From: Paenibacillus plantarum
Lineage (GTDB): Bacteria; Bacillota; Bacilli; Paenibacillales; NBRC-103111
Length of the DNA: 64,000 nt
Direction: 5' to 3'
NCBI RefSeq assembly: GCF_013141695.1
Contig: NZ_WHNY01000087.1
Span: 1-64,000, forward strand
Shown here: piece after piece, positions 42,006 through 51,009 of the stretch
Layout: each line of letters opens with the position of its first letter
How positions within the stretch are numbered: position 1 is the first letter of the stretch
Notes under the pieces: generated by a model
What the model saw: only the letters and a program-made list of their open reading frames with translations
Told to the model about the DNA's origin: nothing
Database searches by the model: none
Made by a program: the position numbers and the translations under genes

Positions 42006-43487
42006 TTACTTTTTCAAGTTTAAAGTGACGCCTGTTGCTGTCGCCCATGCACCTACTGGCGCAACTGTGTATATTGTGTCTGGAACCAATTGATCATTAT
42101 TGAGAAGCGTGAACGTACCCACGGCACCTTTGCGTGTCGTCAAGCTGTATTCAGCAGTCAGAACTTTGCCATCGGCAGCAGTTAGAGTTACGCGGCGGGA
42201 AACGAAGATTTCATCCTTCGGATCTTGCGTAAGTGTGACTGCAATTGTCTTAGCATCAACCGCGGCAGCGGATTGAAGCTGCAGCGGAGCGAATGCTTTG
42301 GCCGTAAAAGTAGGATTCTTCAAAGTCGCCCAGTCAGCGGAAACCGTATAGGTCACACCAGGTTTGAAGGTCTCTCCGTTAGGCAAAATGAACTTCGGCG
42401 CTTGGCGACCATCGGTTGCTTGCGTGAATGGCAAGTAATTAGCCGTCATCGTTGCACCGCCCGCAGGGGTGATTTGAACTTGGCGATTACGCATGGAAGA
42501 TAGGATTTGGTAGGTCATGCCGTTGTAACGATTCGATTCATCAACAATAAAGGAACCAGGGCGGCCCTTGGCATATGCCGCGATGACATACCCATAATCC
42601 GCAACACCGTCAGTCAGATGGGATTCAACTTCAAAGAGATCATTGGCAACCTGAGCCGTGGAATCCAAACGGATTTTCTCTGTGCTAGCTGTGAAAGTAA
42701 CAGCAGGTTGACCTTTATAAGACAGCGAGTAGGTTGTACCCGCTTTTTGTGTTGGGACTGGAACGATATAGGTGGATACAGCACCTGTTTTTAGGCGCGG
42801 AACGTTATTGATGGCAAGTCCATTGTCAAAAACAAAGTTTTTGGACGCCGGATCCAGCTCTAATTCTGCCGTCGGAATCGGTGCTGAGAAGGTCACTTGT
42901 AGGGAAATACCATTCAAAACCTCCAACTTCGTCACACGAACAGGCGCGACTTTCTGAGCATCAACGAGAAGCAAGGCAGCTTGACCGCGTGTAACTTGGC
43001 TGCTTAGTGAGGCGTAGCTTGGCAGCTGGCGAATCGTTGCAACGTCAACTTGAAGTACCGTCGCAATGATGCTGCTCAACTGCTCCGCCGAGATCGTTTG
43101 CGCCCCAGCGAATTGCTGGCCAGCCACACTGTTCATAGCGCCTAATGACTGAAGGGAAATGGCGTAGTTATAGTACCAATCTTTTGAAGTCACATCTTGA
43201 AAAGGGCTAGCTGTCGTTGCATCCACAGACGTGTTAACGTGGAAAGAGAGGGCTACCATTTTGGCAATCTCACTGCGTGTGACGGCTTGATTAGGTTTGA
43301 ATGTATTGTTCTCATAACCAGACAGTACCTGCTGCTGAGCTAATTGCTCAATCGCAGTTTGGATTTGCGCAACACTTGCGGTATCCGTGAAAGGATTTGC
43401 TGCAAGGGCATGGTAAGGAAGAATGGCGGATAACCCGACAGTTGCTGAAATCGTAAGAGCGGCTAGAACTTTTTTATTATTTTTCAT
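42006..43487 (-). CDS. SLH-domain surface protein
   Basis: Exported protein (493 aa). Signal peptide to about residue 29 (ALAANPF). Two S-layer homology domains follow: FTDTASVAQIQTAIEQLAQQ to VTRSEIAKMVALS, and FQDVTSKDWYYNYAISLQSL. A partial third motif (QVTRGQAALLLVDA) follows, so three SLH repeats are possible, anchoring the protein to pyruvylated secondary wall polymer. The rest is beta-rich, with Ig-like repeats (VTKLEVLNGISLQVTFSAPI, LQSAAAVDAKTIAVTLTQDP). AGGAGTG lies eight bases before ATG 43487; the frame open to 43637 has no site. The function of the C-terminal part is unknown. Confidence 0.85.
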   Translation of the reverse strand: MKNNKKVLAALTISATVGLSAILPYHALAANPFTDTASVAQIQTAIEQLAQQQVLSGYENNTFKPNQAVTRSEIAKMVALSFHVNTSVDATTASPFQDVTSKDWYYNYAISLQSLGAMNSVAGQQFAGAQTISAEQLSSIIATVLQVDVATIRQLPSYASLSSQVTRGQAALLLVDAQKVAPVRVTKLEVLNGISLQVTFSAPIPTAELELDPASKNFVFDNGLAINNVPRLKTGAVSTYIVPVPTQKAGTTYSLSYKGQPAVTFTASTEKIRLDSTAQVANDLFEVESHLTDGVADYGYVIAAYAKGRPGSFIVDESNRYNGMTYQILSSMRNRQVQITPAGGATMTANYLPFTQATDGRQAPKFILPNGETFKPGVTYTVSADWATLKNPTFTAKAFAPLQLQSAAAVDAKTIAVTLTQDPKDEIFVSRRVTLTAADGKVLTAEYSLTTRKGAVGTFTLLNNDQLVPDTIYTVAPVGAWATATGVTLNLKK

Positions 43488-43696
43488 CGAGAAACACTCC
43501 TCAAGTGGATTGGATTTGTTTGTTGCGCTGTTGTCTACAGGACTAATCTTACTAATTCGCGCATAACAATCGCATAAAAATGAGGGGTGAGACATTACAA
43601 TTTCGTAAAAATGCGTAATGGTATTTTTATTGTCCACAACATTTTTGCTAATGGTAAAATAGAGCTATCTCAATTTCGAAGGTGGACTGAAACCCA

Positions 43697-44551
43697 TTGA
43701 AGCAGAAGATCGAATATGACAATCTCATTCCAATAAATGCGTATCTTTGGTGTCCAAAACCGTATCCACAGCCTCTTCATTTCCATTCTAGCTTGGAAAT
43801 TGGCTATTGCCGGGGAGGGAGAGGGCAATTTATTTTTGAAAATAAACTATACGAAGTTCGCAAAGGCGATGTCTTTATAGTCAATAATACGGAGCTTCAT
43901 ATTGCTCAATCCGCACAGCACGATCCAAGCCAATATATTTTTCTGAATTTCGATCCGAGTCTCCTTTTTGAAGAAGATGAACGACTATTACTGCCATTTG
44001 CCTATCGATCAGAGAGATTTGAGAATCATATTGGGGCTGGAACACCGCTTGCGGGGCAAATCGGGGTACTCATTCAACAGATTTATGAGGAGCTTGATGC
44101 AAAGGCTGAGGGCTATCTAACGCTTACTCGTTGCAAATTGCTAGAGTTGGGTGTTATCTTGCTTCGCCATTACAGGAATGCTTTCAGCAATGAGCAATGG
44201 AAGAATATGTCCAATTCGCAGCGCGAGATCAAAGAAGTGATGCTTTTTGTGAAAGAACGGTATCAAGAGCCGCTTCAACTTACCGATGTTGCTGAGCATC
44301 TAGGCTGGAGCACCGCGCGGACAAGCCGCCTTTTTAAGGAGCATACTGGCATCAGCTTTATTGCTTATATGACGCAGCTGCGCATTAGCGAAGCTAAAAA
44401 ACAGCTTGTCACGAGCCTCGATAGTATCGCAGACATTAGCTTTTCCAGTGGGTTTCAGAGCTTGGCCTCCTTCTATCGAGCCTTTAATTTGGATGCTGGA
44501 CTATCTCCTCAAGAATATCGTAAACAATTTGGCGTGAAGCAATTATTTTGA
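43697..44551 (+). CDS. AraC family regulator next to an ADP-ribosylglycohydrolase
   Basis: AraC regulator (284 aa) with an N-terminal cupin domain (HFHSSLEIGYCRGGRGQFIF, KGDVFIVNNTELH) and a C-terminal helix-turn-helix pair (LTDVAEHLGWSTARTSRLFK, FQSLASFYRAFNLDAGLSPQ). The start is TTG after AAGGTGG. It is 84 bp before an ADP-ribosylglycohydrolase-family gene and co-directional, so it likely controls that gene in response to a sugar or nucleoside ligand. Confidence 0.83.
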   Translation: MKQKIEYDNLIPINAYLWCPKPYPQPLHFHSSLEIGYCRGGRGQFIFENKLYEVRKGDVFIVNNTELHIAQSAQHDPSQYIFLNFDPSLLFEEDERLLLPFAYRSERFENHIGAGTPLAGQIGVLIQQIYEELDAKAEGYLTLTRCKLLELGVILLRHYRNAFSNEQWKNMSNSQREIKEVMLFVKERYQEPLQLTDVAEHLGWSTARTSRLFKEHTGISFIAYMTQLRISEAKKQLVTSLDSIADISFSSGFQSLASFYRAFNLDAGLSPQEYRKQFGVKQLF

Positions 44552-44635
44552 GAAGTGCGAAGGAAATTGAGAAGATTTTGCTAGAGTCACCCCCGTATAA
44601 TCAGCTTAAAATCTTAACATAAAGGTGGTATTACG

Positions 44636-46033
44636 ATGGCTGGCTGGGAGCGATTAAAGGATATTGTGCGTTTAGAAATTGTACAAAGGGGAGAAGAGGG
44701 CTGCGATGTCAGCGGATTCCTAGACAAGTGGGCTGCAGCTGAAAATGATGATGCCAAGCTAATGGCCGTGTACCAAGAGTTGATGGCGCTTGAAATTCGT
44801 GCAGACTTCCCCTATCAGGAGCCTTCCGACTTGCCTGGCATTCGTGCGACTCGGCCCGAAGGGCCTCGCCAATTACCGGCGGATAAATCGGATGCTGCAT
44901 GGCTCAATCAATTTCAAGGTGCGTGGCTCGGAAGAAGTATCGGGTGTGCACTAGGTAAACCGTTTGAGAATGGTCAATTTATGCATGGCAGTGGTGGAAG
45001 AGACGGATGGAAGAATATTGAGCTATGGTTCAAGGGAGCAGATGCTTGGCCAATTAGCGGATATACCCCAGGGACTTCACGAGCGTCAGCCGAGTATGAT
45101 TTGAAAGTGAATGACTGGTGTCAGAAAAGTTGGAAAGAAAACATTCAGTTTATGGAAACCGACGATGATATCCGTTATACCGTGTTAGGTTTGATTCTTT
45201 TGGAGGAAAAAGGATTGAATTTCGATAGCTGGGATATTGGTAAGCTATGGCATAAATACCTTAGCTACCAGCAAGTATGTACAGCTGAGACGCAGTCTTA
45301 TTTGAATTTCGCTCAAGTGACCTCTCATTTGCAAGGTGAAAAAACAGAGGACTGGGCACAGAAGAGTGACTGGGTGCGAACGTGGCTAAATCCGTATCGG
45401 GAGTGGATTGGCGCTCAAATCAGAGCCGATGGCTTTGCATACGGTGCGGCGGGAAATCCAGAGCTTGCAGCTGAATTAGCATGGCGGGATGCTTCCTTTT
45501 CCCATGTGAAGAACGGTATTTATGGGGAAATGTTCGTGGCCGCGATGATTGCAGCGGCTTTCAATGAGACCGATAATGAACGCATTGTGGAAATAGGACT
45601 TAGCGAAATTCCTAGCAATAGCCGATTGGCTCAAGATATTCGACAAGCGGTAGACATTGCACGCAGTGCGGTTGATCAATTAGATTTAGTCGAGCGGATT
45701 TGGAATGCGTTCGAGCACTATCATTGCGTTCATACGAACAATAATGCAGCTTTGGTTGCTGCGTCGCTAATCTTTGCGAAGGACGATTTTGAGCTGGCGA
45801 TTACGACATCGGTTCTAGGTGGTTGGGATACCGATTGCAACGGCGCTACCGTTGGATCGATTATGGGAGCGAAGCTAGGGGCTGACAAGCTTCCGGCCTC
45901 GTGGGCCGAGCCACTTAACGATAAGTTATATGCCGAGGTGACAGGATTCCATCCGATCGCGATTTCGGAATGTGCCAATCGCAGTTATGAGGTATTTAAG
46001 AAGATTTCAGCCGAATATGAGGCTAGAAAGTAG
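44636..46033 (+). CDS. ADP-ribosylglycohydrolase-family protein
   Basis: Protein of 465 aa. An N-terminal helical extension (about 1-85) precedes a DraG/ARH-type all-helical domain. GAWLGRSIGCALGKPFE (about 95-111), METDDDIRYTVLG (T175, D176-D178) and GGWDTDCNGATVGSIMGAKLG (about 395-415) carry the two-Mg2+ site residues of the family. Members remove ADP-ribose from proteins, nucleic acids or small molecules, but many in sugar-responsive loci are thought to act on nucleosides or glycosides. No ADP-ribosyltransferase is nearby, and the AraC neighbour favours a metabolic rather than toxin-reversal role. AGGTGG stands before the ATG. No signal peptide. A strong terminator follows. Confidence 0.83.
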   Translation: MAGWERLKDIVRLEIVQRGEEGCDVSGFLDKWAAAENDDAKLMAVYQELMALEIRADFPYQEPSDLPGIRATRPEGPRQLPADKSDAAWLNQFQGAWLGRSIGCALGKPFENGQFMHGSGGRDGWKNIELWFKGADAWPISGYTPGTSRASAEYDLKVNDWCQKSWKENIQFMETDDDIRYTVLGLILLEEKGLNFDSWDIGKLWHKYLSYQQVCTAETQSYLNFAQVTSHLQGEKTEDWAQKSDWVRTWLNPYREWIGAQIRADGFAYGAAGNPELAAELAWRDASFSHVKNGIYGEMFVAAMIAAAFNETDNERIVEIGLSEIPSNSRLAQDIRQAVDIARSAVDQLDLVERIWNAFEHYHCVHTNNNAALVAASLIFAKDDFELAITTSVLGGWDTDCNGATVGSIMGAKLGADKLPASWAEPLNDKLYAEVTGFHPIAISECANRSYEVFKKISAEYEARK

Positions 46034-46047
46034 CTTTCATAAATGTA

Positions 46048-46078
46048 AGGACTAGCCTAATAGGCTGGTCTTTTTTTT
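46048..46078 (+). terminator. Terminator after the glycohydrolase gene
   Basis: GACTAGCCTA and TAGGCTGGTC (46050-46070) form a stem with almost no loop, followed by eight T. Confidence 0.85.
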
Positions 46079-46145
46079 CATTTTATTCTCAGAAAAGTGA
46101 GATGATCGGAGGGGAGTTTCGTAATTCCTCTGTGCGTCAGATGAA

Positions 46146-46330
46146 TAGATGGATTTTCTGCTGTTAAATATTGGCGTTTAATGAACAAAAGCAGAATAGA
46201 TGGAAAATATGCATCTAATTTGATCCATTTCACCTAATACGAAGAAAAAAGGTAGTTTTAACTACAGGTTTTCCAGTTAAATTGAGTTTTCGAGGAAATT
46301 CCTCATTAATAGCTGTACTTTTTCCAGTTA
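46146..46330. repeat. Four-box 185-bp element, TAACTGG type
   Basis: Direct boxes at 46146 (TAGATGGATTTTCTGCTGTT) and 46197 (TAGATGGAAAATATGCATCT); inverted boxes at 46255 and 46306, both ending TTTTCCAGTTA or TTTTTCCAGTTA. The start spacings 51/58/51 and the total length 185 are the same as for 33230-33414. Confidence 0.78.
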
Positions 46331-46366
46331 ATCAAATTTGTGAATTACATTCGGCTATTTTCATAC

Positions 46367-46398
46367 ACGCTCTTGTCCTTGAAGGACGGCGTAGCTTA
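46367..46398. repeat. GTCCTTGAAGGAC repeat, copy 2
   Basis: ACGCTCTTGTCCTTGAAGGA followed by CGGCGTAGCTTA, a near-identical partner of 33536-33568. The central 13 bases are palindromic around one base pair step and could form a small hairpin. Confidence 0.7.
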
Positions 46399-46459
46399 CA
46401 AAATCACAAAACTAAAAGACATACGATCATTGTTGGTTTGGTCGGAAATCCCTTATAGT
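46395..46459 (+). promoter_or_regulatory. Duplicated promoter-like block, copy A
   Basis: CTTACAAAATCACAAAAC to TTGTTGGTTTGGTCGGAAA (46395-46448) is about 80% identical to 49733-49789. TTGTTG (46430-46435), 18 bp and TATAGT (46454-46459) make a plausible sigma-A promoter for the glycosidase gene. Confidence 0.55.
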
Positions 46460-46536
46460 AGGCAGGCACAGCGTTTGTATGCAGCGTTTCATTACTTGTG
46501 AGGGAGTGATGTAGAGAACATTCATGCAACATTTAT

Positions 46537-46550
46537 TTAAAGCGCTTTCA
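46537..46550. promoter_or_regulatory. Catabolite-responsive element (cre-like)
   Basis: TTAAAGCGCTTTCA is close to the CcpA cre consensus TGWAAGCGNTWNCA on the minus strand (TGAAAGCGCTTTAA). It lies downstream of the proposed promoter and 49 bp before the glycosidase start, a position that would give carbon-catabolite repression. Confidence 0.6.
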
Positions 46551-46565
46551 CGGAGGTTTTAGAGG

Positions 46566-46595
46566 ATGTATCACAAACGAATGCAGGAGGAATGA
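46566..46595 (+). CDS. Possible 9-codon leader peptide
   Basis: ATG 46566 follows GGAGG at nine bases and reads MYHKRMQEE then stop; the stop lies three bases before the glycosidase ATG, and the leader's last codons contain the glycosidase ribosome binding site AGGAGG. It could couple or tune translation of the long gene. It may equally be chance. Confidence 0.3.
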   Translation: MYHKRMQEE

Positions 46596-46598
46596 ACG

Positions 46599-49500
46599 AT
46601 GAGAAAAAAGATGATGCCAAAGCTGGCAGGACTCATGATTGCAACCATATTGTTTCCACTGGTCGGTGCTTTAGGCTATGCTCCACCAGTCAGCGCAGCA
46701 CCCATTGTAGCCGATGCCAATTGGCGCCCCATTGATACAACGATAGCTGTTGTTCCGGGCAGTGCCATGGATTTGTCTGTTTTGAACCATACACCAGCGG
46801 GCTCAAAGGGTTCGGTTCAAATCGATGTGTACGGCGATTACTATTTTGAAGATGAACCCAATACCAAAGTGAAGTACTATGGTGGAAATTTGAACGGTAG
46901 TTACGGTACAGACCCAACCAAGGAGGAAATGGTCGTCATGGCCGACCGGATTGCTGCAATGGGCTATAATGTGGTGCGCTACTCGTCTATTGATCAGAAT
47001 TATGATTGGGCCAAAGGACTTATGCAGCCGCTCACGTCCACCACGGTGACCTTAAATACGAATAAACTTGATAATTTTGATTATTTTAACGCCTTGCTGA
47101 AGGCCCGCGGCATTTATATTGATCTGGACATCTTGTCCTTTGCAAATTTCAAAAATGTACCTAGCTTAGGTGAAAGTGTATATGGCTCAACCGCATCCAA
47201 GTATTTGGCCACACTCCTTCCGGAAGGGCAAGCCATCTGGCAATCTTTCGCCTATCAGCTGTTTAATCATGTGAATCCGTATACAACTGTTGCCTTGAAG
47301 GATGAGCCTCAAATTATGGGCGTGTCCCCTATGAACGAAGTGATTCTCTACAATGCCGATTTCTCCAACGCGAATTTTAAAGCCTTGATGCTCGCTGATT
47401 TCAATAATTACTTGACTGGCAAAGGAAAACCGGAAATCGAAACGTTTCCAAATAATTTCTGGAGCGCGGTGGGGGACACGAAAAACGATCTGGCTGAGTA
47501 CTTCACCGAGAAACAGTTTGCTACTTACGGCGCAATGAAGTCGTATCTCAAGGATACGATTGGCATCAAAGCACCGATTGGTGGCATTAACTATATCAAT
47601 GATTCCTTAGCGAATTATTGGCGGACGCAGGCTGATGTTCATGAAACGCATCTGTATAACGGCATTGTGGATGGCAGAGGAAAGTCCTTCAAATACAATC
47701 CATTGACGCATCCACGTTACAGCATGATCTTTGCACCAGAATCAAGCGCGAATTATGTGCCGCAATATGGCTCGTTTATTTTCAAAAATTATATTCCCGG
47801 TCTTGCCTTGGGGCAGCTATATAACAAGCCATTTGCTTTAACGGAATTTAATCATGAGTTTCCAAACAAAGGCCGAGATGACATCGGCTTGATGACGGCT
47901 GCAACAGGAGCATACCAAGGGTGGGATATGCTGAATCGGTTTCATTACGTAAGCCGTGTAAATGAGGCTGTCAATCAAACGCCGCAGGGAGGATCGACCT
48001 CTTTTGATTCTTTAACTGATGTGCTTGCAACGATGTCCGAGTACCAAGGGACACTAGTGTTCCGACAAGCTCATCTCACACCAGCTGATGCGAAATTTGT
48101 TATCGTGAGAGATAAAACCTATGTAACAACGCATGCCTCTGCAACGGAAAATGAATCACCAGAGCGGAATCGTATGTACATCCCGCATTTGTTCAAGACG
48201 GTAACGGTGTATGCCGATAAGCCGGGAGAGCCTTACGCCATCTATAAGATTACACCTGATCTTACAGATGCGCAGATTGCAAACGGCGATATTCCTGCTG
48301 CGAATAAAATTACGATTACGAACAGCATGACGTTGAAGCAAGTGGCGGAAACGTTTATCAATGCCATTGATGATACCAGCCTGAAAACGAGTATGCTTGC
48401 GAATTTGAATGATAACAAGTTGGTTTCCGACACAGGTGAATTGCTTTTTGACCTTAATTTAAATACCTACTTTATTAACACGCCTTACGTGGTGGCTGCA
48501 GCAGGAACGATGAACAACAACAGCTATGAGCTTGGCCCGATCACGATGGAGGCGAACCTGTCGAAGGGAACTTTATCCGTGGCTTCCCTTGATGACCAGC
48601 CGCTGGATGAAAGCGGCAGAATGCTGGTGATTTATACAACTGATGCGGCAGCGACAGGTGAGCGTGAAGAAACGGTTAGCGGTGTAACCTATTACTACCG
48701 TGGAGATTTACCAACGCAGGCGAAGTACGGCACTGCCGAAGTGAAACTGAAGACAACCAAAACACCAAGCGCATATAAAGCCTACAAACTTACGATGAAT
48801 GGTGTACGATTGCAGGAGATTCCGATCAGTGTGCTTGGCGATACGATTACAGTCCCGCTCGAGACCGACAAAGGGTATGGCTTTGAGTTGGTGTACGCGC
48901 CGCTCATCGGCACCGACACGACTGCGCCAACCCCACCGGCTAACGTAACCGCGGTTTCTCCTTACGCAACGAGGGTCGATCTAACTTGGGACGCTTCGAT
49001 CGACAACGCGGGTGTATCCGGGTACACAATTTATCGCAATGGCGTTGAAATTGCCACATTGAACACGACCGTGACCACGTATACCGATCTGGCCGTATCC
49101 GGACCTACGGCTTACACGTATATGATTAAAGCATTCGATCCTGCTGGAAATTCGGCATCGAGCACCGTGTCGCTTACGACCTCGGATATCATTTTCTATG
49201 AAGGTTTTGAGAGTGGAAACAGCATTTGGACGATTCATTACGGCCAATTTAGCATTGTGCCGGACGGAGGCTCCAAAGTTTATTTTGCCGACAATCTTGG
49301 TTATGGCGGATCCAAAGCTTCAGCAGGAAATACGTCATGGCAAAATTACAGTGTAGAGGCGAAATTAAAGGCGAATAGCTGGAGCAGCAGCATATATGGA
49401 CGAATGGGGCTAATTGCCAGATTCGTTGATAGTAAAAACTTTTATTTCGTTTATTATGATGATCATGCTGGGCAGCTGACGCTTAGAAAGATTGTGAACA

Positions 49501-49718
49501 ATTCGGAAAGTATTCTTGCCTCTGTTCCGCTCTCTCTGAGTACGGGTGTTCAGCATCTGTTCAAGCTCGAAGTGAACGGGAGTACAATGAAAGCGTATGT
49601 CAATGGAACGCTCAAGATCAACGTTACCGACAGCACGTTTTCAAGCGGGAAAATTGGCGTATACACCCATATTGCGCAGGCTTATTTTGATGATGTATAC
49701 GTTAGGGCGATCCCCTAG
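46599..49718 (+). CDS. Large secreted glycoside hydrolase-like protein with FN3 and lectin-like domains
   Basis: Exported protein of 1039 aa. Signal peptide to about residue 33 (PPVSA-AP). A TIM-barrel hydrolase of the GH5/clan A kind follows (about 70-450), with ADRIAAMGYNVVRYSSID, the acid/base motif SPMNEVI (N246, E247) and a nucleophile candidate E416 in ALTEFNHEF. A beta-sandwich region of no clear family (about 500-765) is followed by a fibronectin type III domain (about 775-865; PANVTAVSPYATRVDLTWDA) and a C-terminal jelly-roll/LamG-like domain (about 870-1039) that probably binds carbohydrate. AGGAGG precedes the ATG. The cre-like site fits a catabolite-repressed polysaccharidase. The specific glycan is unknown. 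Confidence 0.8.
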   Translation: MRKKMMPKLAGLMIATILFPLVGALGYAPPVSAAPIVADANWRPIDTTIAVVPGSAMDLSVLNHTPAGSKGSVQIDVYGDYYFEDEPNTKVKYYGGNLNGSYGTDPTKEEMVVMADRIAAMGYNVVRYSSIDQNYDWAKGLMQPLTSTTVTLNTNKLDNFDYFNALLKARGIYIDLDILSFANFKNVPSLGESVYGSTASKYLATLLPEGQAIWQSFAYQLFNHVNPYTTVALKDEPQIMGVSPMNEVILYNADFSNANFKALMLADFNNYLTGKGKPEIETFPNNFWSAVGDTKNDLAEYFTEKQFATYGAMKSYLKDTIGIKAPIGGINYINDSLANYWRTQADVHETHLYNGIVDGRGKSFKYNPLTHPRYSMIFAPESSANYVPQYGSFIFKNYIPGLALGQLYNKPFALTEFNHEFPNKGRDDIGLMTAATGAYQGWDMLNRFHYVSRVNEAVNQTPQGGSTSFDSLTDVLATMSEYQGTLVFRQAHLTPADAKFVIVRDKTYVTTHASATENESPERNRMYIPHLFKTVTVYADKPGEPYAIYKITPDLTDAQIANGDIPAANKITITNSMTLKQVAETFINAIDDTSLKTSMLANLNDNKLVSDTGELLFDLNLNTYFINTPYVVAAAGTMNNNSYELGPITMEANLSKGTLSVASLDDQPLDESGRMLVIYTTDAAATGEREETVSGVTYYYRGDLPTQAKYGTAEVKLKTTKTPSAYKAYKLTMNGVRLQEIPISVLGDTITVPLETDKGYGFELVYAPLIGTDTTAPTPPANVTAVSPYATRVDLTWDASIDNAGVSGYTIYRNGVEIATLNTTVTTYTDLAVSGPTAYTYMIKAFDPAGNSASSTVSLTTSDIIFYEGFESGNSIWTIHYGQFSIVPDGGSKVYFADNLGYGGSKASAGNTSWQNYSVEAKLKANSWSSSIYGRMGLIARFVDSKNFYFVYYDDHAGQLTLRKIVNNSESILASVPLSLSTGVQHLFKLEVNGSTMKAYVNGTLKINVTDSTFSSGKIGVYTHIAQAYFDDVYVRAIP

Positions 49719-49732
49719 GAGAATGTAGCCAC

Positions 49733-49789
49733 CTTACAAAATCGCAAAAGATACAAGACACGACAGCATTGTTGTTTGGTCGCTGGAAA
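49733..49789 (+). repeat. Duplicated promoter-like block, copy B
   Basis: Partner of 46395-46448: CTTACAAAATCGCAAAAG to TTGTTGTTTGGTCGCTGGAAA. It stands 89 bp before the amidohydrolase gene as copy A stands before the glycosidase gene, so both may carry the same promoter or regulator site; the -10 here (TAACAT or neighbours) is weak. Confidence 0.6.
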
Positions 49790-49878
49790 CGTAACATTAA
49801 GGTCAAGAAGCAAGGATGGTTCGTATCTGCGACCTCACATCCTGCTATCTAATGTAAATTGCTGGAGGGGCAAAAGAT

Positions 49879-51009
49879 ATGCAGACTTCGAATACCAACA
49901 CACCGTTACCGGCGGACAAACGTCCGAAGCTGAAACGATCCATTATTGATTGCGACATTCATCAAGCAACAGGGTTGGAATCCATCAAACCCTACTTGCC
50001 GCGAGCTTATCAAGAGCTTATGAAGCAATACGGTCCTGCGCTGCCAGGAGGCATGCATTTTAATGGCGGCGTAGGCGGCCGAATGGCCGATGCGTATCCT
50101 GAAGGCGGCGGTTCTGCCGGCAGTGACCTGGCCTTCATGCAAAAGCAGCATCTAGACCGCTACAATGTCGAATATGGCATTCTCACAGGGGAAGGTTATG
50201 CCGTACACGCTACGCCTAATTATAATTATGCGGCTGCACTCTGCCGAGGGATTAATGAATATACGATTGAGCATTGGCTTTCGCAAGACAGCCGGTTGAG
50301 AGGCTCTGTATTCATTGCGAAGCAGGCGCCGCAACTTGCTGCGCAAGAGATTGACCGCGTCGGCGGCAGATCCGACATGGTGCAGGTCGTTGTATCCAGC
50401 GGCTCTACGCTACCATATGGAAATCGGCATTATGATCCCATTTATGAGGCCTGTGTTCGCCATAACTTACCCTTCACCATCCACGTTGGATTAGAAGGGG
50501 AAGGCATCAATAGCCCGCATACGGGGGCGGGGTATGTGACGCACTACATTGAGCAGCGTTGTGCGCGTCCCGCGGTCATGGGTGCACATTTGGCCAGCTT
50601 TATCTTCGATGGGGTGTTCGAGCGCTTCCCTACGTTGAAGGTCGTCCTACAGGAAGCCGGCGTCTTGTGGCTAGCCCCATTCCTGTGGAAGCTCGATCAA
50701 GAATGGAAAGGACTGCGGGTGCAAACGCCTTGGGTTCGCAAGAAACCGAGCGAGTATTTCCGGGAGCATGTCCGTGTGACCACGCAACCGTTTGAGGAGA
50801 CACCGAACCGTGAGATCTTCGACCATATGTTAGAGAGCATCTATTCTAAAGAAACGCTTATGTTTTGCAGTGATTATCCGCATTGGGATTATGATTCACC
50901 AAGTCAAGCATTGCCCAAACTGGAACCTGAGCTATGGGACAGCATCTACTATCAGAATGCAGCTAAGCTATATGGCCTGCCTCCACGCAAAACGGAGGAG
51001 ACGAAATGA
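49879..51009 (+). CDS. Amidohydrolase_2 (ACMSD-like) family protein
   Basis: TIM-barrel metal-dependent hydrolase or decarboxylase (376 aa). The N-terminal metal motif is DCDIHQ (D24, D26, H28), a variant in which the second His of the usual HxH is replaced. FTIHVGLEGEG gives the barrel His near 197, and FCSDYPHWDYD the C-terminal Asp. This sequence group (YLPRAYQELM, IIDCDIH) often acts on aromatic or heterocyclic acids. GGAGGGGC precedes the ATG. It overlaps the Rieske protein gene by 4 bp, so the two are made together and may form a short degradation pathway; the substrate is not known. Confidence 0.82.
   Translation: MQTSNTNTPLPADKRPKLKRSIIDCDIHQATGLESIKPYLPRAYQELMKQYGPALPGGMHFNGGVGGRMADAYPEGGGSAGSDLAFMQKQHLDRYNVEYGILTGEGYAVHATPNYNYAAALCRGINEYTIEHWLSQDSRLRGSVFIAKQAPQLAAQEIDRVGGRSDMVQVVVSSGSTLPYGNRHYDPIYEACVRHNLPFTIHVGLEGEGINSPHTGAGYVTHYIEQRCARPAVMGAHLASFIFDGVFERFPTLKVVLQEAGVLWLAPFLWKLDQEWKGLRVQTPWVRKKPSEYFREHVRVTTQPFEETPNREIFDHMLESIYSKETLMFCSDYPHWDYDSPSQALPKLEPELWDSIYYQNAAKLYGLPPRKTEETK

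Larger units (their letters stand above)
46034..46598. other. Long non-coding leader region before the glycosidase
   Basis: No gene beyond a possible 9-codon leader. In order: terminator, four-box element (46146-46330), GTCCTTGAAGGAC repeat (46367-46398), a direct-repeat/promoter block that recurs after the glycosidase gene (46395-46448), a cre-like site (46537-46550) and the mini-frame 46566-46595. Confidence 0.75.

Noticed and set aside
44636-46033. Antitoxin or defence role for the ADP-ribosylglycohydrolase-family protein
   Set aside because: No ADP-ribosyltransferase, toxin or phage-defence gene is adjacent; the neighbour is a sugar-type AraC regulator.
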